Shown: one piece after another, positions 8,735 to 19,100 of the stretch
Layout of the letters: every line of letters begins with the position of its first letter
How positions within the stretch are numbered: position 1 is the first letter of the stretch
DNA from: Lewinellaceae bacterium
GTDB taxonomy: Bacteria > Bacteroidota > Bacteroidia > Chitinophagales > Saprospiraceae
Assembly: GCA_016708875.1 (NCBI GenBank)
Contig: JADJFA010000004.1
Span: 186,001 to 250,000, forward strand
DNA length: 64,000 nt
Reading direction: 5' to 3'
Notes under the pieces: generated by a model
The model's database searches: none
The model's input: the letters and a program-made list of their open reading frames with translations, nothing else
Told to the model about the DNA's origin: nothing
Made by a program: the position numbers and the translations under genes

Positions 8735-10087
8735 TTAAATCCCCCATTCCCCCAACTTCCGATATAAGGTAGCCGGAGCAATATTCAACAGCCGGGCCGT
8801 TTCAGATTTGTTCCCGCCCGTATGGTTCAGCACCTTGAGGATATGCAGTTTTTCGGCGCTCGCCAAATCAAAGGCGGAGAGGGTTCGAGGTTCGCCGATC
8901 GAGGAATTCAGCGCTAATTGTTGTAATTCATAGGGCAAGTTTTCTACACGCAAAATGCCTTCTTCCATGAGGATAACACTGCGTTCAATCACGTTTTTCA
9001 ATTCCCGGATATTGCCAGGCCAAGCGTGTTGCTTTAAGGCTTCGATAAATTCAGTGTCTATAGCCTTGATCTTTTGATTGGTTTTGTGGGCAAAAAGTGC
9101 TGTAAAATGCTGTATAAGCGGCTCAATGTCCGTGACACGCTCCCGCAATGCGGGCAGTTTAATTTGAAATACCGCAATCCGATAGAAAAGATCCGCCCGA
9201 AAATGGCCTTGCTCTATTTCCTTTGATAAATCACGGTTGGTAGCAGCGATGATTCGAACATTGATTTTGGTGGAAGTGCTTTCTCCAACTTTGATAAACT
9301 CGCCCGTTTCCAAAACCCGTAGGAGTTTAACCTGCAAATCGGAAGGCATTTCACCGATTTCATCCAGGAAAAGCGTGCCATGGTTGGCTTCTTCAAACAA
9401 GCCTTTTTTGTCTTTCATGGCTCCGGTAAATGCTCCGGCTTTGTGGCCAAACATCTCGCTTTCAAGCAAGTCGTGACTAAAAGCGGCACAATTAATGGCC
9501 ACAAAAGGGCGATTTTGCCGGGGGCTGGCCTGATGAATGGCCTGAGCAAAAACTTCTTTGCCAACACCCGTTTCGCCCGTGAGCAACACCGTAGTATCAG
9601 TGGGCGCAACCTTGCGGGCGAGCTCGATGGCCGCCTGAATACTTTTTGATTTGCCAATTATGCGGTCGAAGGAATGCCGCTCTCCCAACTGTTTTTCCAA
9701 TTGTCGAACGCGCCGCGCCAGGGCGACTTTTTCTACAGCCCGATGGAGTAGTGGTAGGATTTTGTTGTTTTCGTCGCCCTTGGTAATGTAATCGAATGCG
9801 CCATTCTTGATGGCTTGAACTCCATCCGGAATATTACCGTATGCCGTCAAAAGGATGACCTCCGTGCTGGGATGAACCGTTTTTATTTTCTGGGTGAGAT
9901 CTACGCCGTTGCCATCTGGAAGTTTTACGTCACAGAGCACCACTGCTATATCGCCCTGCTGTTCAAGTTTTTTCAGGCCCGTTTTGCAGTCGCCTGCCTG
10001 GAATACCTCAAAGCCCTCCAAGGCAACAATGCGGCCCAGGAGTGAACGAAGTTTTTCTTCGTCATCTATGATTAGGATTTTATCCAT
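8735..10087 (-). CDS. NtrC-family sigma-54-dependent response regulator
   Basis: The 450 residues form an intact regulator. The receiver domain has acidic residues DDE (8-10) and phospho-acceptor Asp53. The AAA+ domain has Walker A GETGVGKE (171-178), the sigma-54 contact loop GAFTGA (218-223) and Walker B GTLFLDEIGE (238-247). A Fis-type helix-turn-helix covers about 425-447. It activates transcription from -24/-12 promoters after phosphorylation. It lies immediately upstream of the kdp operon on the same strand, where other phyla carry the OmpR-type KdpE, so it is the likely kdp regulator. The probable cognate kinase is the HAMP/PAS kinase ending the cluster. Confidence 0.93.
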   Translation of the reverse strand: MDKILIIDDEEKLRSLLGRIVALEGFEVFQAGDCKTGLKKLEQQGDIAVVLCDVKLPDGNGVDLTQKIKTVHPSTEVILLTAYGNIPDGVQAIKNGAFDYITKGDENNKILPLLHRAVEKVALARRVRQLEKQLGERHSFDRIIGKSKSIQAAIELARKVAPTDTTVLLTGETGVGKEVFAQAIHQASPRQNRPFVAINCAAFSHDLLESEMFGHKAGAFTGAMKDKKGLFEEANHGTLFLDEIGEMPSDLQVKLLRVLETGEFIKVGESTSTKINVRIIAATNRDLSKEIEQGHFRADLFYRIAVFQIKLPALRERVTDIEPLIQHFTALFAHKTNQKIKAIDTEFIEALKQHAWPGNIRELKNVIERSVILMEEGILRVENLPYELQQLALNSSIGEPRTLSAFDLASAEKLHILKVLNHTGGNKSETARLLNIAPATLYRKLGEWGI

Positions 10088-10247
10088 AGTTGGGGTAAAA
10101 TGACCAATTGTCCGTTATTCTTGGCATACCATCGTTATGCATTCACTTGCAGCGACAAAGAAACTTAGAAATAGCCCAAATTTGGAGATTGGACATTGGA
10201 TATTGGACATTCACTTTGTCGTACTTTGGCCGCCTCAAACCCAACCG

Positions 10248-10898
10248 ATGCAGCATCATACTATTTCAGTACAGCGTACCGCTCATTATTATGTGCTGGG
10301 AAAGCCCGGACCACAAATAAAGCAATTTTGGATCGTTTGCCATGGTTATGCCCAGTTGGCGGATGAATTCCTGAAAAACTTCCAACTTTTGGAAAATGAG
10401 CATACCCTTGTGGTGGCCCCGGAAGGGCTTAATCACTTTTACAAAAAGGGCTTTGATGGCGAAGTAGGCGGAAATTGGATGACCCGCCACCAACGGCGCT
10501 CCGAAATCGAGGACTACGCCAACTACCTCCAAAAACTATACGAACACTACCTGCCTCAATTGCCCTCCGATGTGCGTATCGTGTTGCTTGGTTTCTCGCA
10601 AGGCACCGCTACGGTCTGCCGTTGGATGCTGGAGAAATTTCCCAAGTTCCACGACCTCCTGCTCTGGGCCGGACTTCCCCCAGAAGACCTTGATTACGCA
10701 GCCCACAAGGATTATTTGGCAGATAAAAAACTCTATTTGCTGTACGGAACCCACGATCCGTTTCTCACACCCGACCGGATGGGTACTGTCCAGGAAATCG
10801 AAAAGAAAAATGACATTGACTTTGGCGAACGCAGTTTCGAGGGAGGCCACGAGATTTTGCCGGATACCCTACGAGAATTGCTGTTGAATTTGAACTGA
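10248..10898 (+). CDS. Alpha/beta hydrolase, phospholipase/carboxylesterase type
   Basis: The 216-residue protein has the nucleophile elbow GFSQG (Ser117), an acid residue in YGTHDPF and a His in GGHEI, the Ser-Asp-His triad order of the small carboxylesterase/lysophospholipase family. No signal peptide is visible, so it is probably cytosolic. The frame is open from 10137, but the first 37 residues come from low-complexity DNA (repeated TTGGANATT), and the conserved part begins at MQHHTISVQR, so the start at 10248 is preferred. The substrate cannot be told from the sequence. Confidence 0.8.
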   Translation: MQHHTISVQRTAHYYVLGKPGPQIKQFWIVCHGYAQLADEFLKNFQLLENEHTLVVAPEGLNHFYKKGFDGEVGGNWMTRHQRRSEIEDYANYLQKLYEHYLPQLPSDVRIVLLGFSQGTATVCRWMLEKFPKFHDLLLWAGLPPEDLDYAAHKDYLADKKLYLLYGTHDPFLTPDRMGTVQEIEKKNDIDFGERSFEGGHEILPDTLRELLLNLN

Positions 10899-10926
10899 TT
10901 TCTACCTTCGCGGCGATTGTCAATGG

Positions 10927-11019
10927 GATATTTGGATATTGAGATATTTTTTGGTCAGTGCGGTTTCTCAATATCCCCTGTATAGCAACAGACAGGCAAT
11001 ATCTCAATTTCCAAATATC
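10927..11019. repeat. Long inverted repeat (22-nt arms)
   Basis: The arms are 10927-10948 and 10998-11019; 21 of 22 positions pair. The unit is GATATTTGG/ATATTGAG-like. It fills the gap between the hydrolase and the YfhO gene, both on the plus strand. Confidence 0.8.
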
Positions 11020-11034
11020 ACATTATCCTAACAC

Positions 11035-13537
11035 ATGGACTTTAAAAAATTCACTCCCCATCTCATCGCTGCCGCCGTGCTGTTTGCCGTGTCGGCTGTT
11101 TTTTTTGCACCTAACTTCTTCGGTGGCAAGGTGTTGCCCCAGCCTGACAACGACAGGGCGCGGGGAATGATGACGGAAATTCAGGATTATCTGAAAAAGG
11201 TGAACCCGCTCCGCTTTGGACCAACTCCACTTTTGGCGGAATGCCAGGGTACCAAATCTATTCGCCTATCCATGGTAATTTGACCAAACCATTGGTGAAA
11301 GCGGCCTTTTTTTGGACCGACACGACTGGTATTTGGGCACAAGTGCTGGCAGCCATGCTGTTTATGTACCTCCTGATAATAACATTGAGGGCAGATTGGC
11401 GAGTAGCTGTGTTTGGGGCATTGGCCTATGGGATCAGCACTTATAATATTGATCTCCTCGAAGCAGGACACTCTACCAAGATGGCAGCGATGGCCATTGC
11501 GCCAGGCTTATTGGCCGCCACCATTATGCTCCTCAATGGACGTTTGCTCGTTGGAGCAGGGCTATTGGCCCTTTTCACGGCTATGCAGATATACGTCAAC
11601 CACGTTCAAATTACCTATTACACTTTATTGATTGCGGGGATTTATGTCTTGGTACAATTGGTGGAATCCGTGCGCCATAAAACCCTGTTGAATTGGGGCA
11701 AACAGGTGGTAATCATGGGTTTGGCCCTTGCCATCGGCTTTGCTTGCAACCTTTCCAAACTCTGGCCCACATACGAATACAGCCAGGAAACCATTCGTGG
11801 AAGGTCTGAACTTAAAGCAAGTGCTGACAAAGGTGACGGTCTTAGCAAAGACTACCTGTTTGGTTGGAGTTATGGCGTGTGTGAGAGCATGACGCTCCTT
11901 GTGCCGCATTTTGCAGGTGGTGGTGCAAGTGAAACTTTTGGAGACACCAAACTGCTGAAAGCTGTGTCCCGTCAAATGCCGCCCAACACTACCAAAGCAC
12001 AAATGCAGTCGCAAATTGCCGCGCTGTTTTACAATGGGGATCAGCCTTTTGTAGGCACGGCCATTTACTTCGGTGCGATCGTTTGTTTTCTCTTTTTCCT
12101 TGGCGCATTTCTGGTGCCGGGCGCGGTAAAATGGTGGTTATTGCTGAGCGGCATCTTTATGGTGACTTTGGCCTGGGGAAGCATTTCTTTCTCAACGATA
12201 TATTGTACGACTATATGCCAATGTTCAGCAAGTTCCGCGCCGTGTCCATGGCGCTTGGGCCCGCACAATTGTGTGTAGCTGCACTGGCTGCAATGGGCGT
12301 TCAAAAATTGGCAGACCCCGACATTTCCATTGACCGAAAAAAACTCGCTCTTTGGATAGGGATGGGTGTAACGGCGCTCCTTTGCATCATTGGAATGACC
12401 TGTGCAAGCGATACAGGCCCGAATGACAATGCCTTGGGTGACAATGCCCAACTCCTGGCCGCATTGAAAGAAGACCGCGCTGATTTGCTATGGGGAGATT
12501 TGATCCGCTCGCTCGGATTTGTGGCCGCCGCCGCCGCGCTTATTTACCTTTACCTGCGCGGGAGTCTGAAAGCGGCAATTATGGTCGGGCTTGTGGCAGC
12601 ACTTTCTTTGACCGATACCTGGCTCGTATGCCTCCGCTCCATTCCTGCCAGCAAATACGAATCTAAAAAAGCAGCCACTTCGCCACCCCAGCCAGAAGAT
12701 TTTGACCTCCAAATTAAAGCCGACAAAGACCCGCATTACCGGGTACTCGACCTTTCACGTGGTGCAATTGCCAGCAATGCAACCACCTCCTATTTCCACA
12801 AAAGCCTGAGCGGCTACCATGCAGCCAAACTTCAGCGTTTTCAGGAAGTAGTGGACAAATACCTCGGCAGGGATCTGAATAAAAACCTTCACATCATAGG
12901 CATGATGAATGGCAAATACATTATCGGAGACAAAGGGCAAGTGTTCCCCAATCCGGAAGTGTGCGGAAATGCCTGGTTCGTCAGCAGTTTCCAGACCGTC
13001 GCAAACGGTGATGATGAACTCAATGCGCTTGGTCCGCTCAATCCAAAAGACACGGCTGTGGTGCAGGAATCCTTTGCCGCTAACCTCCAGGGATTGAACA
13101 TACAACGCGACAGCAACGACTATATCAAACTCGCCAGTTATCACCCCGACCGCATGGAGTATGAATACTCCGCCAAAACCGAGCAACTCGCGATTTTTTC
13201 TGAAATGTGGTACCCGCCTGCTAAGGGCTGGAAATGCTACCTGAACGGTCAGCCCGCACCGGATTTCATCAAAGCCGACTATTTGCTACGCGCCATGCGA
13301 TTGCCCGCTGGAGAAAAGCAAAAACTGGAAATGCGCTTTGAACCGCGTTCTTACTATTTGGGGGAGACTGTTGCTTACGTGGCTTCAGGATTAACGCTGT
13401 TGCTTTGCCTTGTGGCCTTGTTTTTCTGGTATCGGAAAGGTTGGCCGATTGGAGAGGTAGCCAATTTGAGCGATGTGGAAGGGAAGGTGGAGAAACCGGT
13501 GAAGGCGGCGGCTAAGGCGGCTGGTAAGAAAAGGTAG
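11035..13537 (+). CDS. YfhO-family polytopic membrane protein (two frameshifts)
   Basis: Joined across two shifts this is about 834 residues. Many hydrophobic helices are followed by a soluble C-terminal part and a last helix near the Lys-rich end. The family motif WTNSTFGGMPGYQIYSP appears only after adding one C at 11205-11207, and the second join (LAWG then KHFFLNDILYDYMPMF) needs one G at 12175-12178. Open frames are 11035-11283, 11241-12278 and 12083-13537. YfhO proteins are integral membrane proteins linked to glycosylation of surface polymers in Gram-positives. In Bacteroidota their role is not established, so only the family is claimed. Confidence 0.85.
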
Positions 13538-13543
13538 GTGTAT

Positions 13544-13623
13544 TTTGAACCACAAAAGGCACAAAAGGACACAAAAGGCGGTATTGTTACTTTTGTGCTC
13601 TTTTGTGCCTTTTGTGGTTCAAA
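13544..13623. repeat. Long inverted repeat (34-nt arms, CACAAAAGG units) at a convergent junction
   Basis: The arms 13544-13577 and 13590-13623 pair at 32 of 34 positions around a 12-nt loop. Each arm holds near-tandem copies of a (g)cacaaaagg unit. It starts seven bases after the YfhO stop, between that plus-strand gene and the converging NYN/cold-shock gene. Confidence 0.93.
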
Positions 13624-13686
13624 TTATGTCAAGTTTGATGTTGCAACAGAACGGATCATTAGTCACAGGCCGATTAAAAATTGGGT

Positions 13687-13701
13687 AATCCCTTCGGGAT
13701 T
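13687..13701. repeat. Short palindrome AATCCC-TTC-GGGATT
   Basis: Six-base arms surround a 3-nt loop in the same convergent gap as the preceding long hairpin. It belongs with similar short palindromes at 3827 and 51841. Confidence 0.55.
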
Positions 13702-13743
13702 TCTATCTCTTCCATCAAACTGAATTAACCAAGGGATACCGAT

Positions 13744-14079
13744 CTATTTAATCAACTTAACATTCCGCGCAATTGGCTCTCCACGATCGTTTTTACTGAG
13801 CGTAAATTCCACCATATCACCTTCGCGCAAGTCGTTGAAATCAGTGTCAATCAGAAATGAAAAGTGGAAAAAGAGATTGTTGGTTTGCGGGAAATTGACA
13901 AAACCATAGCCGTCTTTTAAGCTGAAAATGGTGCTGCGCATGGTTTCTCCATCTTCCACGGGGGCAACCACAGTTTCCTCAACATCAGCAGAAGCGTTGG
14001 GCAGGTTGCGCTTCCGTTCTACAAAAAGACGGTTTACAGGAAACTGAGGATCGTTGTCATCCGTGATAACATCCTGCAT
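13744..14079 (-). CDS. Cold-shock-like domain, C-terminal part of the interrupted NYN protein
   Basis: The 111 residues contain an OB-fold cold-shock-like segment (GYGFVNFPQTNNLFFHFSFL and REGDMVEFTLSKNDRG). The frame is open upstream to the TAA at 14146-14148 and is the same frame as the NYN gene. The 23 codons between them read like protein (including SQALWEEVTYPLAMQD). I infer one protein of about 308 residues interrupted by a nonsense codon, with an N-terminal NYN nuclease and a C-terminal RNA-binding domain. If the stop is real, this fragment may lack its own start. Confidence 0.65.
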   Translation of the reverse strand: MQDVITDDNDPQFPVNRLFVERKRNLPNASADVEETVVAPVEDGETMRSTIFSLKDGYGFVNFPQTNNLFFHFSFLIDTDFNDLREGDMVEFTLSKNDRGEPIARNVKLIK

Positions 14080-14145
14080 TGCAAGGGGATACGTAACTTC
14101 TTCCCAAAGTGCCTGCGAGGTGACCGTGCTGCGGCGGCGGCCTTC

Positions 14146-14670
14146 TTAATAGTAAAAATCGTAGTCCCAGGCAAAGAGCATTACCCGGACTCCCAGGGTG
14201 TGGAGTTTGCGTACAAGCGGCACAAAATCGCTGTCAGAGGCGATGAGCACCAACACGTCGAACTGTTTGTGAAGCGCCAGCTCAAAGGCTTCAAGCGCCA
14301 TCCAAACGTCAATGCCGCGTTCCTGGCGTTGGCCAAAAAAGGTAGTTCGGACAGGAAGGTAGTGGGTCGTAACCCCTTCCATCATAAGTATATCATCAAA
14401 AAGGCGGTCGTAAAAAAGCCGATTCCCTTCTGTACTGGCCTCTTGGGCGGAAAGCCTCCCCCGGAAATAGTGGGCATCCACAATCTGACAGAGGTGCATG
14501 TCTTTTTGTTCTTCCTCAGCTATTTTATGACGGATGAACTCGTGCAAACCAGCGATACTTAGTCGGCCTCGGCGTTCGTGATGGTAGGCGTAATAATTGG
14601 AAACATGGAGAAAATAATTGCCGTCGTAAAAGACCCCGATTCGGGTCAATTTCTTTTGATTATCAGACAT
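14146..14670 (-). CDS. NYN-domain (LabA/DUF88) putative ribonuclease, N-terminal part
   Basis: The 174 residues carry the PIN-like NYN fold motifs: an early Asp in GVFYDGNYFL, ERGIDVWMALEAFELA with its Asp, and ASDSDFVPLVRKLHTLGVRVM. These Asp residues line the predicted metal site of RNA-processing nucleases. The product ends at an in-frame TAA right after WDYDFYY, and the same frame continues into a cold-shock-like domain downstream. The stop is therefore suspected to be an error or a recent nonsense mutation. Confidence 0.82.
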   Translation of the reverse strand: MSDNQKKLTRIGVFYDGNYFLHVSNYYAYHHERRGRLSIAGLHEFIRHKIAEEEQKDMHLCQIVDAHYFRGRLSAQEASTEGNRLFYDRLFDDILMMEGVTTHYLPVRTTFFGQRQERGIDVWMALEAFELALHKQFDVLVLIASDSDFVPLVRKLHTLGVRVMLFAWDYDFYY

Positions 14671-14860
14671 TTGTGTTTGAAAATAATGAACTAAAATTAA
14701 CTAAAACAATAAGATTGTCAACACTCGACTCAAGGCTCACGGTTTTCTTTTTCGTTCTCGGTGTAATCTTCAGCTGGTACTGGATAAATATAATTTTACG
14801 GACGGTCTTGATGCGTGTGCAAAGGACAGGCTTTTTAACCAAAAACTATACATGGGATGG

Positions 14861-14899
14861 AAAAAAAGAGCCGCTGATTTCGTTAGAAACCAACGGCTC
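14861..14899 (-). terminator. Intrinsic terminator of the fasciclin gene
   Basis: On the minus strand GAGCCG...CGGCTC, with an inner GGTTTC/GAAATC stem, is followed by TTTTTTT. It lies about 40 bases after the fasciclin stop. Confidence 0.8.
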
Positions 14900-14941
14900 C
14901 GTACGGTAGGAAACGATGAATCGTATTGGTGTGCTATTACA

Positions 14942-15955
14942 TTATGGGAGCAAAACACTGTCAATGACGTGGATCACGCCATTTCGTGCCAATAAATCAG
15001 TGAGTACAATATTTGACCCCGTTGGATTGCCATTGCCTTTCACTTTTGGCCCTCCGGCCAGTGTAACGAGTGTGTTTCCGGCAGCTAGCATTGGCACAGA
15101 GATACCTTCCCGCAAATCAGCGGAGAATACACGGCCACTAACCAAGTGGTAAAGCAGCACGGTGCGAAGCGTATTGATTGTAGCCGGATCTGAAATGCCT
15201 TTGATATTGGAAGCATTGTTCAATGGTGCAGGCAATTGTGCAAAAGCCGCATCTGTGGGTGCAAAAACGGTTACATCGGTGGTGGGCGACATGAGTGTGT
15301 TGACCAAGCCCGTTTTCCGCAAAGCAGCTACCAGCGCCGTGAAGTTGCCATTTCCAATAGCTATTTGTGCGATGTCGTTGGTTGGGAAGAACAGCACTTT
15401 GTCAATCACATGGATTACTCCATTGTCCGCTTGAACATCTGCAGCCACCACTTTTGAGTTGCCATTGATAATCACTTCGTTGGCTACGTTACGACTTACA
15501 TAAATCTGGTTGTCGTTGGGCGTTGTGGCTGTTTTATAGGTTCCGTAGCCACCGTTCGGGAGTTGCGCAGCATTGCGACGCCCCAAAACAACGTGGTAAC
15601 GCAATACTTGTGACAGGAACTTGATGTCCTTTGGGTCAGTGATGCTATTGATGCCAGCTGCACTATTGAACGGTGCGGGCAGTTGGGCAAATGCCGCATT
15701 TGTTGGTGCAAAAACAGTTCCATTGAGGTTAGCGCTTCCAAAAAAGCCAACAGTATTGGTTTTTACAACCGCAGCAACAAGGATACTGAAATCTGGATTG
15801 GCAAGCGCGATGTCAACTACTGTGTTGGTTGAGCGATCACCAGCAAGGCCTTGGGTACCAACAGGTTGTACATCGTTTAATTGTTCTTTTTGGCAGGCCG
15901 AAAAACCAACCATGATAGAAAGGAAAAGAAGTAAAGATTTAGACAGACGAATCAT
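14942..15955 (-). CDS. Fasciclin (FAS1) repeat lipoprotein
   Basis: The 337-residue protein has a lipoprotein signal with lipobox GFSAC (Cys21). Two FAS1 domains follow, at about 45-190 and 195-337. Each carries the family pattern TVFAPTNAAFAQLP or TVFAPTDAAFAQLP, an RYHVVLG or LYHLVSG segment, and a final NGVIHVIDKVL or NGVIHVIDSVL. FAS1 domains mediate cell-surface adhesion. It is a single gene with its own terminator and a candidate promoter box at 15999-16006. Confidence 0.93.
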   Translation of the reverse strand: MIRLSKSLLLFLSIMVGFSACQKEQLNDVQPVGTQGLAGDRSTNTVVDIALANPDFSILVAAVVKTNTVGFFGSANLNGTVFAPTNAAFAQLPAPFNSAAGINSITDPKDIKFLSQVLRYHVVLGRRNAAQLPNGGYGTYKTATTPNDNQIYVSRNVANEVIINGNSKVVAADVQADNGVIHVIDKVLFFPTNDIAQIAIGNGNFTALVAALRKTGLVNTLMSPTTDVTVFAPTDAAFAQLPAPLNNASNIKGISDPATINTLRTVLLYHLVSGRVFSADLREGISVPMLAAGNTLVTLAGGPKVKGNGNPTGSNIVLTDLLARNGVIHVIDSVLLP

Positions 15956-15998
15956 GAGTGAAATTTTAGTTTAGTTAGACATTTTTGTTTAAGGTTTG

Positions 15999-16006
15999 CA
16001 AACCTA
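15999..16006 (-). promoter_or_regulatory. Candidate -7 box TAGGTTTG for the fasciclin gene
   Basis: It matches the Bacteroidota TAnnTTTG element about 45 bases before the start codon. No clear -33 element is visible. Confidence 0.4.
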
Positions 16007-16076
16007 ACGATAAACAAAAAGTGATTTGCAGGGTTCAAGAAACTCGAAGAAAAAATTGATAAAATTTTGGCGTAGC

Positions 16077-16110
16077 AAAAAAACAGGCCCCTGCAATGCA
16101 GCAGGAGCCT
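16077..16110 (-). terminator. Intrinsic terminator of the sortilin-like gene
   Basis: On the minus strand AGGCTCCTGC-N6-GCAGGGGCCT is followed by GTTTTTTT, about 35 bases after the stop at 16144. Confidence 0.85.
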
Positions 16111-16143
16111 ATTTAATCAGATGTATATCAACAGATTACAATG

Positions 16144-19100
16144 CTAAATCCTATCGAAGTCTTTAAAGACTGAAAACTTCACTGCCTCTACTTTTGCTCT
16201 GTACTCCTTCCATTGCGTGTCTAAAAGTGTGTTTACCTTTTCTATCAGACTTTCTGCTTCGCGCTTTGCAGTAGCGATGGCGGTTTGCGTAGCAGCGTTG
16301 GGCGCACCTTGCCCTCCGTCAATATAACCAAAGGCATTCCAGAATTTTGCATTCAGCACATCTGGATTTCGTTGAATTCCTTTCACTTCTTTGTGCTGGA
16401 AAAATTTCTCCTTCAACACAGAAATGGAGTCTTTGATGGCCGAGCCTAGCTTGTTCACGTCTTTTTTCAGGCTGTCAGGAACGTTCACAAATTGGCTTTC
16501 TACCAACCCGATTGTCTTCTCAGCCTCTTTCAAACGGTCGTAAGCCTTGGTGGAACGTTCCACTATTTTTGCCAAATCGCGGACAGCACCGTTTTTGGCT
16601 TCCCGCTCGGCCACTGAGATGTTTAGCCGCGGATCATCTATCACCTTTACCTGTATCGAATCGCGGTAGCCCATGTATTCTGCCTTTATCCAATAGTCAC
16701 CAGGTAGTACCTGTGGGCCTCTGCCTGGCTCCAATTGGTCTGGCCCCGGTTCGTTTTTAGATGGGAAACGCACACCTTTGGTATCTTTGCCCCACCAGAT
16801 TCTACTGGAAAAAGCGGAATCCAATTCAGTCTTGAACCGACGCAATGTGTCGCCATTCATAGCAAAGACCATGATGGTGGCTTTCTCTTTTTTACCCGGT
16901 TTACCCGCCGTAGCCTTGGCGGAGGCGGGTTTGTCCTTATCAGATCCTTCAGCGGAGGCGAGTTTTTTGTCTTCCTTCTTCTCCTCCTTTTTACCCGCCT
17001 TTGCTTCAGCGGAGGTGGGTTTTTCATTTTTTCCCACCGTAGCCTTATCAGAGGCAGGTTTGTCTTTATCCCCTCCTTCTTCAGAATCGGAATTACCCTT
17101 AGCCTTTTCTACTTTTTTAATCCCTGGTTTCACCCAAACAGGGATACTCACATCAGTGCCTTTGTTTTCCCCTTCATACGTTGCGTCTACTGCAAAACGG
17201 GGGCCATCAAAGGAGCGGAATTCAGCAAGCACTCCTGGCTGCGCTGGAAAAAGTTTGAAGGGCTGGTCTAACAGGTTCACACCAGAACGCGCCAGTTCGC
17301 GCAAGACAGAAAGGTTGTCCAGAATCCAAATGCCGCGCCCAAAGGTGCCAAGGACTAGGTCGGCATCACGCTGCTGGATTTTCATATCAAAAACAGGCAC
17401 ACTTGGGAAAGACTCGCCAGGAAACAACACCCAATTTTCGCCATAATTGATGGAAACGTACAAACCATGTTCGGTTCCAAGGAAAATCAGATTGGGCACT
17501 TCAGCGTCTTGTACCACGGAAAGGCAATAGTTACCGCCCTGTGCTCCATTGCCGACCGGGAGATTTTTGGGCGAAGCAAGGCGTTTCCACTTTTTTCCAA
17601 AATCAGTGGTGTGGTAGAGGTAAGGTTGCCAGTCGTTTTGGCGGTAATTATTCAACACCACGAATGCCTCGCCCGCATTTATTGGAGAAGCCTCAATCGC
17701 TGGAATCCAGGCGTTTTTGGGGGCATCAGGCAGGTCTTTAGCAAAATTTGTCCAGGTTTTGCCATGGTCGGTGGTCAATTGCACATTGCCATCGTCGGTG
17801 CCAACCCAGGCTACCCCTTTTTGTACCGGAGAGGGAGCAATTGCTATTATTGTGCAATGATTTTCTGCATTGGTGGCATCAAACGTAAGCCCCCCTGATA
17901 TATCCTGATGGAGCTTGGAAGTATCATTTGTAGACAAATCCGGGGAGATTATCTGCCAGGTTTGTCCCAAATCGTAACTATGGTGTAAAAACTGACTTCC
18001 GAAAAAGATGCCTTTGTCTTGCCAGGGGTCCTGGGTAAGCGCGGCATTCCAGTTGAACCGTAATTTAGTCTCGCCGTCTGGGTGAAGGGGCTTGATATAT
18101 TTTGTTTCGCCCGTTTCGCGGTCTACCAAGCCGAGTTCTCCACCTTGGGACTCGGCGAAAACATAGCGTGGATCATCCTTGCGCGGCATGGTTTCAAAGC
18201 CGTCGCCAAAGGCCACTTCCTGCCAGTCGGAATTGCGGATGCCTCCCGATTTCCAGACAGCGGACGGGCCAACCCAGGAGCCATTGTCCTGCAAACCGCC
18301 GTACACATTATAGGGCCACTCATTGTCCGTTTCTACATGATAGAACTGTCCAACAGGAATATTCTCTGCATATCGCCAGGTCTTGCCACCGTCGAGGGTG
18401 ATGTTCAGGCCTCCATCGTTGCCGTTGATGATGTAATTTGGATTGTCGGGCTTATCCAAAAAGCGTGGTGATCGGGGTGGATATGCCATCCAGCCCAGGT
18501 AGAGAAGGTTTTGCCTCCGTCTTCACTTTTTGAAATAAAGGTGTAAATCGAGTAGACCCGGTTTTCGTTTTTCGGATCTACATAGATTTCAGAGTAATAA
18601 AACGGTCGGTCGCCCTGGCCTTTGTCGGCCATTTTTTGCCATTTTTTACCCCCATCGGTGCTTTTGTAAAGGGCGTTTTCTTTGGCTTCTACGAGTGCAT
18701 ACACGATATCGGGATTGCTTTTAGCAACGGCGAGGCCAATACGCCCCAAATCGCCTTCGGGCAAGCCGTCTTTATCTGTTCTTTTTTCCCAGGTCTCGCC
18801 AGCGTCATAACTGACGTAAAGCCCAGAACCTTTTCCACCACTCTTGAAAAACCAGGGCCAACGGCGGTATTCCCACATGGCTGCGTACAATTTATTCGGA
18901 TTTTGTGGATCGACAACCAAATCCGCACAACCTGTTAAGTCATTGACATACAAGGATTTTTTCCAGGTTTTGCCGCCATACGTGCTCTTAAAAACGCCGC
19001 GTTCTTCTGTTGGGCCATACGTTGAACCGAGAGACGCAGCAAACACGATGTCAGGATTGTCCCGATGCAACACCACCCTGTGAATGGTGCGGGTGTTTTG

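Noticed and set aside
14673..14909. 78-codon plus-strand frame between the NYN and fasciclin genes
   Set aside because: It runs into the fasciclin terminator hairpin and shows no conserved motif.
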